NCBI GenBank assembly: GCA_019022495.1
Contig: JAFEKR010000001.1
Location: 4,774,001-4,838,000 of the forward strand
DNA: 64,000 nucleotides
Direction: 5' to 3'
DNA from: Epichloe hybrida
Taxonomy: Eukaryota; Ascomycota; Sordariomycetes; Hypocreales; Clavicipitaceae
Positions 56,599 to 64,000 of the stretch are shown here, in pieces; the stretch's first letter is position 1; each line of letters starts with the position of its first letter. Position numbers and translations under genes: made by a program. The notes under the pieces were generated by a model. That model was not told the origin of the DNA and searched no databases. It saw only the letters and a program-made list of their open reading frames with translations.

Positions 56599-59500
56599 AT
56601 GGATACCAAAGGAAAGGGACCTGTTATCCCTGACCCTAGTGCGCAAGAGGTTCTAAATAACCAGCTAAAAGAGCAGGCTATTAAGCAACAAGCAACTATA
56701 GACCAGTTATTAGAGAAGCTAGAAAGCCTATCTATAACTGTAAATAGTCGTATGGAGGGTGTGGAATCTGATAAGCCCGCTAGTTAGCAGCAAGATCAGC
56801 AGCCTGTTCAAGAAAATCAAGCTGAATCTAGCTCTGTACAAGCAACCTTTAATAATTTAATTATTAAGGAATTTAATAAAAGGGTTTATAGTTTTCCAGA
56901 GACTGCTAGGCTTAAAGGAGCCGAAAATTTCGAACAATGGAAGCAAGCCCTAACTATCCAATTTAGAGCTTTAGGCATGCCTAATTTTCTAGATAATCCG
57001 GAGAGTTCTAGGGCGCTAGGGGATCCAGATCAAGCTATTATCCTTATGTTACTAAGGGATAGTTGTACAGAAGGACCCCAAGCCGCTATAACTTGGCAAA
57101 AATCACCTGAAGAAGCCTATAATTTACTTGTAAGGCAATATTCACATAGCGTTGAAATCCAGAGGGGGTCCCTATATTCAGAATTTCATAACCTGAATTT
57201 TCAAGAGTTTAAGGGGACTCTAGAGTCCTTTAATGCAGTCTTTAATAATCTACTAGCTAGATTATCGATTTCAGGGGTCCTGATTGCTCCGATAGATCAG
57301 GTTAATCAATATCTTCAATCCCTAAAATCAACCTTCCCTCAGTGGGCTGAGAGGCAACGATTTAGCATGCGTACGAATAGGGCTATAGGGGCTCCCCTAG
57401 ATGCCCTAAATCTTCAATTCTTGATGGCAGACCTTCTAGCAGAACAGAGGGATAAATCATCTACGGTATCCAAAGCCCTGAATTATAGGGCTAAAAACCT
57501 TGAAAAGGGTGCTAAAGAAAAAGAAAAGGCCCCTAAGGATCAGAAGAAGAAAGGAGGCTCTGAAGAAAATAAGGGCTCTTCTAATTCTAATTCTTCTTCT
57601 AATAAGAAGAAGAAGAAGAAGCAAAAAGGTCAAAAATCAGATAAAAAGGATAATAAAGAGACCTCTGGAGAGGGATCTTTTATGCTAGGAAATTACAACC
57701 TTTCTAACGGTGCTCTTAAACCGTACAAGAAACCTAGCCTTCATAAGACTAGTTATAAGAGCTCTAGTGATAGTAGCTCTAATTCTAGCTCTTCTGAATC
57801 GGATGATGATGAAAATCAAGAAATTAAAACCTTAAATGGTTTTAATTATTACAGCAAAGACATGAAAAAGGCCCTATTATATGATACAGGTTCGACTTTA
57901 CATATTGTTAATTCTAGGGAGGTCTTTAGGGATTATACCCCCTATAAAAAGGGGGAATCCGACCCTATTATAACTGGTGGTGGCCCTATTTACGCTAAGG
58001 GTCACGGTAGTGCTGTTTTTGAGGTCCTATATCAGAAAAATCCAGCTAAATATAGGACCTTAGTGCTTAAAGATGCGCTATATTTTCCTCAGCTTGATGT
58101 TAATATAGTTAGTGGACTTACGCACTATATATCTGGTGGTTGCCTTATTAAAAACCTACTTTATCTTAAAGATAGGTCTCTTATTGCAACCTTAGATATA
58201 GAAAAACATGGTTTTTTCTTCCACGTTAAAAACCAATCTACGCCTAAGTTATCTAAAGGGCCCTGTAATAATTCGCATTATATCCGACCTTTTACCTACG
58301 CCGCTTTTAAGGGTCATAGCTATCCGATTAGCTACCCTATAGAGGTTCAAATTCCCTCTAAAAAGCCGGATTGGGCTTCTGATTTAGACGAAATCGACGA
58401 AAATGATGATGATATTGAAGAAATCGTACGGGATGATTTAGGGGAATTAGTCCCTTCTTCTTCGCCTATAGCCCCAGGTTGGGTCCCTTATAAATCTAAG
58501 GAAATAGATTTAGGGGTGTTAGAGGGCCCTAGTGGAGGAAAAGGGTCCCTAATACCTCTCCAAGAGGCCTGTGTTTCTCAAGGGGCCCAGCAGGGGACTA
58601 GTGAAGAGGGCCCTAGTCTAGATCCTAATTCAGACCCTAAGGATCTTCAATATCAACGGTTGTTAGAACTAGCTGGCCTATGGCATGTACGATTAGGGCA
58701 CCTAGGTCTTCCTTTGCTAAAGAAAACTAGCCTTATAACTAAAGGAATCCCTGATTTTTCTAAAATTAAGGATAAGGATTTTAGATGTATTGCTTGTGAT
58801 CAATCTAAGGCAGTTAGAAGACCTAGGAAATTAGCTATCCCTGACCCCCCAAGAGCTCTAGATCGAATAGAGGGGGATACGCTAAAAATCAGCCCTACGC
58901 CGTATAATAAACAGTCAATTTGCTTATTTTTAGTTGATCGAAAGACTAGATATAAGTGGGTTATCTTATTACCTAATAAGGAAGGCCCAACTGTTTATAA
59001 GGCTATCAAAGGCTTCTTCAGAGGGCTTAAAAATCAACTAGGTCAATATCCTAGGCACCTTCACTTCGATGGGGGCCAGGAAATCGATTCTAGTTGTCAA
59101 GCTTGGTTGAATTCTAAAGGGATCAAATTTATGACTTCTAGTCCCTATATCCATGAGCAAAATGGATTAGCAGAACGTTCAATTCGTACTATTCTAGATC
59201 GATTAAGGGCTACTATCCAGTGGGCAAAATTACCGTTATTTTTATGGTGTTTTGTATTACCTGCAGTTGTTAACCTAGTTAATATAACTGCTAATACCAC
59301 TAAGGATGAAAGCCCTGAACAGCTGCTATCTAGGGAGCTAAATCAGCCTTATACAACTGATATTAGCAGTATTAGAGCTATAGGATCTCACTGTGAGATT
59401 CTAATCCCCCTGGAAAAACGACCTAAAGCCCAGAAGTTAGCAGCTAGGACTATCCCTGGAAGACTTTTAGCTACACTAGGTTCCAACACCTACCTAGTGT

Positions 59501-59883
59501 ACATCCCCTCTAAAAGGCTAGTTACAAAGACTAGCTTTATTAAGATTATAGAACCTATAGGCCCTGTTTCTAAAGGCTTACCTAGGATTTCTATAGGGGA
59601 TAACCCTTTAGAGGGGGAAAATGATTTAGATCAACAACATCTAGATCAAGGTTCAAAGGATTACCCTATAGACAACATAGGTATCCCTGTAGGTCAAGAA
59701 AAACCACCTACAGGCCCCAAAGAACTCCCTAAAGGCTTATTTCCAGCGGATCCCATACAGGCGCAGCCTATAACTCAACCAGGAAATCAGATTTCGACTT
59801 CGGACCTCGATTTTGACAAATTATCGATTTCGACCCTAATATCGACCCTATGGATGTTGATATTAGTTCCCCTTCTTCTCTAG
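56599..59883 (+). pseudogene. Copia-E gag-protease-integrase frame with one internal stop
   Basis: One frame from the ATG at 56,599 to 59,883, interrupted only by a TAG at 56,785-56,787 in a Gln-rich stretch, where a CAG-to-TAG change is the simple explanation. Gag has a helical N-terminus and a Lys/Ser-rich tail (KKKKKKQKGQKSDKK) but no CCHC knuckle. The protease motif LLYDTGSTLHIVN is at about 57,865-57,905. The integrase zinc domain (LWHVRLGH...CIACDQSK, ~58,677-58,815) and catalytic Asp/Asp/Glu (near 58,876; HFDGGQE near 59,067; NGLAERS near 59,161) are present. The frame then shifts near 59,810-59,850, before the RT domain; a second frame carries the linker from there to 60,053. Function would require readthrough and reframing, or correction of sequencing errors. 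Confidence 0.85.
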
Positions 59884-60051
59884 ATTTCATAAAAGAAATC
59901 TGCTTTAAGGTACGGGAGAAGCTAAAGGAAAAGAATCCTATTAGCCCCGAGCCTAAGACCTGGAAGCAGGCTATATCTAGCCCTGAAAGGGATAAATGGA
60001 TAGAGGCCACGTACAAGGAATACGAACAGCTTCTAAAGGCTGGTACTTTTT

Positions 60052-61563
60052 AAATTTATAGGGAAAGATCAAATCCCTAAGGGCCGAAAAGTACTAAAGA
60101 ATAGGCTTGTTTATAAGCTTAAAAAGGATAAAGAAAATAATCCTTTAAAATATAAGGCTCGACTCGTTGCTAAGGGATTTATGCAAATCGAAGGCCTAGA
60201 TTACCTAGAGACCTTCGCTGCCACAAGCATTCCCCCTAGCTGGAGGATTTTACTAGCCCTAGCGGCTTGGAATAACTGGGAAATCGAACAAATCGATTTT
60301 ATAGGAGCTTTTCTTAATAGTAAGCTACAACAACAGATTTATATGGTTATTCCAGAAGGGTTTATTGAATTCCTTGAGGCAAATCCTAAACTAGCTAAAT
60401 TAGCTAGAAGTTTTGGCTGGAAACCCTCTAAAGATCAAGTGATTTTATTACAGAAATCTTTATACGGCCTAAAACAAAGCTCAAGGGAATGGCAACAAGC
60501 GCTAATATTAGTGCTTAAATCCCTAGGATTTAACCCTTTAATATCTGACCCAGCTATCTTCTTCAATCCTTCAACCAAAACCTTCGTCATTACGTACGTT
60601 GATGACTGTCTTCTAATTAGACCGGATTTATCTTATATCCAAAGGCTTAAAAAGGAACTTCATAAAGTCTATCCAATAGAAGATAGGGGGCCTGCTGAAT
60701 TCTTCTTAGGGGTTCAAATCATACGAGATAGGCCTAATAGAATACTGAAAATTCATCAATCTCAGTATATATTAGAAGCCTTAAAACGATTTAATATGCT
60801 AGATAGTAAGCCTATTAGCATACCTCTTCAGCCAGGCGTTTTAGCTACGCAGACAACTAAGCTTTTAATAGCTAGCGAAATCAAGCTTTATCAGTGCATT
60901 ATAGGGACTATAATGTACCTAATGTTACTTACAAGGCCTGACACAGCTTTTACGCTACAGTGGTTATCTACTGCACTAGCTAGCCCTTATATAGAACACC
61001 TAAAAGCAGCTAAAAATCTGCTAAGGTATTTATTAGGGACTAGATTCCTTGCTATAATCTATAGGGGAGACCCTAAAGGTTTAGTTAGCAAAAGCCTAAT
61101 AGGTTATTGCGATAGTGATTTTGCAGGGGATAAAAAGACCTCAAAATCAACCTATGCTTATCTATTCAAGCTAGCTGGCGGACCTATTAGCTGGAAATCA
61201 AAGAAAGCTAGTACAATAGCTCTATTAACACTAGAAGCTGAAGCTGATGCTATCTGCGAGACCTTCCGGGAGCTTCAGTGGCTTCAGGGTTTATTTAAGG
61301 AGCTAAAAACCCCTATTTCTCCCCCTATCCAGATATATTGCGATAATCAAGGTGCTATAACTACTGCTTATAACCCTGCTTTACATAGTCGTACAAAGCA
61401 TACATTGCTAAAGTTCAACTATATTAGGCAACAGGTTTTAGAGGGTTTAGCTAAGATCGAATATCTAGATACAAAGTCAATGCCTGCAGATGGTCTTACG
61501 AAACCTCTTTCTAGACCTCTTCATCAGGCTTTTATTAAGCTTTTAGGGCTTAATAATTATTAA
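60052..61563 (+). pseudogene. Copia-E reverse transcriptase-RNase H frame
   Basis: Open to the TAA at 61,563 but without its own proper start; it is reached from the upstream linker frame through a T5 run at about 60,047-60,051, where one extra T would account for the shift. RT landmarks: KARLVAKGFMQIEGLDYLET, IDFIGAFLNSKL, LQKSLYGLKQSSREW and the catalytic YVDDCLLI (60,595-60,618). RNase H landmarks: GYCDSDFAGDKKTSKS, CDNQGAI and HSRTKHTLLKFNYIR, with the C-terminal PADGLTKPLSR typical of copia elements. All catalytic acids appear intact, so the decay is limited to frame and stop changes. Confidence 0.87.
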
Positions 61564-61771
61564 ACCAATAACTAATTCCCTTCAACAAGGAACCAAAAAA
61601 CAACGTCAAAAAGGGAGCTATATTTAACAATAGCTAGGAATTCAAAAAGGGGGTCTTTTATTTTTCCTGTTTTTCCCTTTTATCTGTTATTATCAAAAGT
61701 TGTTGTTTTTTACCCTATAGTCTCTTTGTACACTTCTAATTGCTTTAAATGTAATTCTTTTGTAGAGGGGG

Positions 61772-62595
61772 TGTTAAAAATAAGACCTATTTTTAGCCCC
61801 TTTCTAGTTAAAGAACCTTCTTATTACTAGCTTGCTTTGCAAGTCTGACAGCTGCACTGCAGCTGTCAACGGTCGCGAGGGCAGCTATCAATAGCTACGT
61901 CGCAGCTGTCAACAGCTGCGACCGACCGTGTAGATGACTAATTAGTCAATTGCGTTGTGGCTACAAGTGTAGCCACAACCACGCCACTAGTAATTAGGTA
62001 AGCTAGGGTGACGTAAGCTAGGGTGACGTAAGCAGGTTACCCTACACGTAACTTACCCTATAGCTATCTTTGACAACGATTTTCTCTTTATCTAGAGGTC
62101 GTACAAAAGTTTTACATATAGCAAATTAAAGCTTAAAGATAGGGCTTTCTTTTTATGCAAGGTTATTTTTTAGACCAAAAGTTGGTGCATACGGGTTGCT
62201 AGCTAGTATGGTGGTGAGTCGATTTTTTGGTTTTTGTATACAAATGAATTTTGCGGAAAATCAAAAGTGGCCCGTAAGACCCCGTTGGCGGCCCAGATCC
62301 ACCAATACGGTCGGTAGGTCTATGAGAGGAAGAAGATCTTTTCAACTAGCTAGATAGCTAGTCCTCTCAACTAACAACAGCCGCATTGCCCGTACAACGT
62401 ATCTAAAATCAATTCTATTGCTCTATAAGATATCATAAAAGTGATCTAAATCGAATTCTATTAGTTGATAACTGCCACAACCTTCCGTTGCGTTGCGTTG
62501 ATTGATTCAACGTTGCAGCCCTATTGGTCCCTGACCGTAGAGCTTGCACCCGTACAGCTGTTGCTAGCTGGCAACTAGCTCCCTACAATTCAATA
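61772..62595 (+). repeat. Copia-E 3' LTR (824 bp)
   Basis: It starts TGTTAAAAATAAG directly after the purine tract AGAGGGGG (61,764-61,771) and ends TTCAATA, followed by the TSD ATAGC (62,596-62,600). It has two copies of the 15-bp repeat against three in the 5' LTR. A short ORF at its end is not a gene. Confidence 0.92.
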
Positions 62596-64000
62596 ATAGC
62601 TAGTCTTTCTATAAGTTTATTAAAGTATTTAATTATTAACTTACTTAGGTTATTATTTATTATTCCTTATAGGGAAGTGTTATTTTACTCTAGTAGATAT
62701 CTTTACTATATATCCTTAGTTTTAAATTATTCTCTTATATAGCTAATAAGCATAAGGAGATCTTATAGTTATCTAGGTTTAGAGAGGTAGTCTATATAGT
62801 ATTATAGTGCTTTGCCTTTAAGTATAACCTTAAAAGTATAACTAGCTTATTTAGGCTAGATATTAAGTAACTTATACTTTCTATAGAATATTTAAAGCTT
62901 TAATTTAAGGATATTATAGTTATTAGTACTATAGAGTTATTCTTTAAGGTATACCTTAGATAGGTTAATAATTTACTTTAGCAAAGGTCTCTAGGTCTAT
63001 AGGGGTTCTCTAGGTGTTTCCCTTTATATTTATAAAAGGGGTAGTAAGGTCTTTAGGAAGTAAGAGGGTAGCTTTATAGGCAGCACCCTTAGGGCTTATT
63101 ATTCTCTCTAATCCTTCTCTTCCTTATATTAGGAAGGAGAAATTATAGCTCTTTAAGCTATACTAATAGGGGTATTACTAGCCCTAGATAGTATAAGTTA
63201 CCTTTATTAGTAACTCTCTTACTTAGGGGTATTATTAGTAGTGTTACTAGGGTAATACTACTAACTTACCTCTAGTAAAGGTATAGGTAAGGGAGTTACC
63301 TATAGATACTTATAAATAGTATCCTTAGGTAGTCTTAACTCTAGGTTAATTAACCTTCCTAGGGGAGATTAGCTAGGCCTTCCTAGAGGGGATTAACTTA
63401 GTTTTCCTAGGGGAGTCTAGCTTATTAATCCTTTTAATAGTAATTATACTAATAAATAAGGTAATAGGGTAGGTTACCTAGTTCTAATATTACTATTATC
63501 TAGTAGATTATAGAAGAACTCTTTATTTTATAGGTTCTTTTAGAAGCCTATATACTTCTTCCTAGTCTCTTTAATTTCTTTAAGAGTCTAAAATCTAAAT
63601 TCTTCTTAGTTTACTACTTCTTTAAGGTTATTTACTATCTTAGTACCTTTTCTAATAGTTATATACACTCTATTATAAAGAAAATAGTCTTAAAGTCTAT
63701 TCTATAAAAGGTCTCTCCCTTTTACGAACTTATCCCTTAATTATTTATAAAAGTTATTACTAAATTCAGAGAATAGTGTTCTTCTAAATAACCCTTACTT
63801 CTTATATTATTTAGTCTTTATAAGAATATAAAGACTAATTTCCTTAGGTATTATTATCTCTTTATATTTAAAACTTCCTATTTATTAAAGTAGTTCTTCT
63901 ATAATATATTATTAAAGCCTTATAGAGATATAGAGGTATAAGTTAGTGTAAATAGGGGTTTTTCCTTTATTAAGGTATTTATTACTATCTCCTATTTTAA
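62596..64000 (-). mobile_element. Copia-A, continuation toward its 5' end
   Basis: AT-rich DNA co-linear with Copia-B from about 31,250 onward (for example AGGAGATCTTA...). It would encode the N-terminal gag region on the minus strand but is full of stops. A hairpin (TTAGTAGTGTTAC/GTAATACTACTAA) lies at 63,235-63,264. The element runs out of the window. Confidence 0.65.

Larger units (their letters stand above)
55463..62595 (+). mobile_element. Copia-E: nearly intact Ty1/copia retrotransposon (7,133 bp)
   Basis: LTRs at 55,463-56,301 (839 bp) and 61,772-62,595 (824 bp) are flanked by the perfect TSD ATAGC. They differ by one 15-bp tandem unit and about 20 point changes, nearly all transitions. 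The primer site follows the left LTR directly, and a purine tract precedes the right one. The coding region runs gag-protease-integrase-RT-RNase H, the copia order, with only one stop and two frame changes. The element is inserted in the gag end of Copia-A and is clearly the youngest large element in the window. Confidence 0.93.
18582..64000 (-). mobile_element. Copia-A: Ty1/copia element, minus strand, shattered by later insertions; 5' end outside window
   Basis: Its own sequence is in five pieces: 18,582-18,945, 33,155-36,388, 38,623-38,839, 54,642-55,462 and 62,596-64,000. These read in order as a minus-strand relative of Copia-B and are co-linear with it. The left end is the 3' LTR (18,582-18,888), preceded on the minus strand by a purine tract. 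RIP-type stops fill every frame, but a copia RNase H tail (NLANTFIKALLNK) is visible near 33,610-33,680 and a degraded gag zinc knuckle (KCYIYSKEGC) near 55,110-55,150. The 5' LTR should lie to the right of 64,000. The interruptions are Copia-B, hAT-1, hAT-2 and Copia-E. Confidence 0.8.

Noticed and set aside
62524..62742. 72-residue ORF at the end of Copia-E
   Set aside because: It crosses the LTR end and target duplication into Copia-A, so it cannot be an ancestral gene.

Overview
The window is nuclear DNA of a filamentous ascomycete, most likely a Sordariomycete. The evidence is short GT-AG introns of about 50-125 bp, an NLR-type NACHT-ankyrin gene, typical fungal metabolic genes, and a sharp split between GC-balanced gene-bearing DNA (1 to about 16,360) and AT-rich, gene-empty DNA (about 16,360 to the end). 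The AT-rich half carries the marks of repeat-induced point mutation (RIP): C-to-T and G-to-A changes in repeats, Trp and Gln codons turned into stops, and very few C residues.

Gene-bearing part, left to right: the 3' portion of a NACHT-ankyrin (NLR-like) gene that enters from outside the window; an aminoglycoside-phosphotransferase-like kinase gene broken by one in-frame stop; a small antisense coiled-coil ORF overlapping its 3' end; a five-exon D-amino-acid oxidase; a four-exon gamma-glutamyltransferase with a 19-nt microexon; a mitochondrial monothiol glutaredoxin (Grx5 type, minus strand); a phosphopantothenoylcysteine decarboxylase (CoA synthesis) divergent from it; an unidentified coiled-coil protein; and a branched-chain amino-acid aminotransferase (minus strand) whose upstream DNA holds CPC1/GCN4-type sites. 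Several of these act on amino acids or thiols, but nothing in the layout proves a functional cluster.

The AT-rich part resolves almost entirely into one nested stack of transposable elements, read from termini and target-site duplications (TSDs). A hAT-like element (from 17,161) is split by Copia-A (from 18,582 to beyond the window, minus strand). Copia-A is in turn split by Copia-B (18,946-33,154, itself split by chromodomain Gypsy-C, 21,418-29,236), by hAT-1 (36,389-38,622), by hAT-2 (38,840-54,641), and by a young Copia-E (55,463-62,595). hAT-2 contains Gypsy-D0 (40,129-53,859), which contains a 599-bp TRIM-like element (40,504-41,102) and a second copy of its own family, Gypsy-D1 (42,358-48,918). 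Perfect 5-bp (LTR elements) or 8-bp (hAT) duplications support every complete insertion.

The observations most worth a second look are: a mirror-image gradient of RIP-type mutation in LTR pairs, with outer LTR ends spared and inner ends mutated in every pair examined; a barely mutated TRIM that carries a tRNA T-arm-like sequence and shares its termini with Gypsy-D; and Copia-E, which has a half-tRNA(iMet) primer site, a triplicated leader with six TATAAAA motifs, and nearly intact coding capacity. All calls rest on reading the sequence; no alignment or database search was run.
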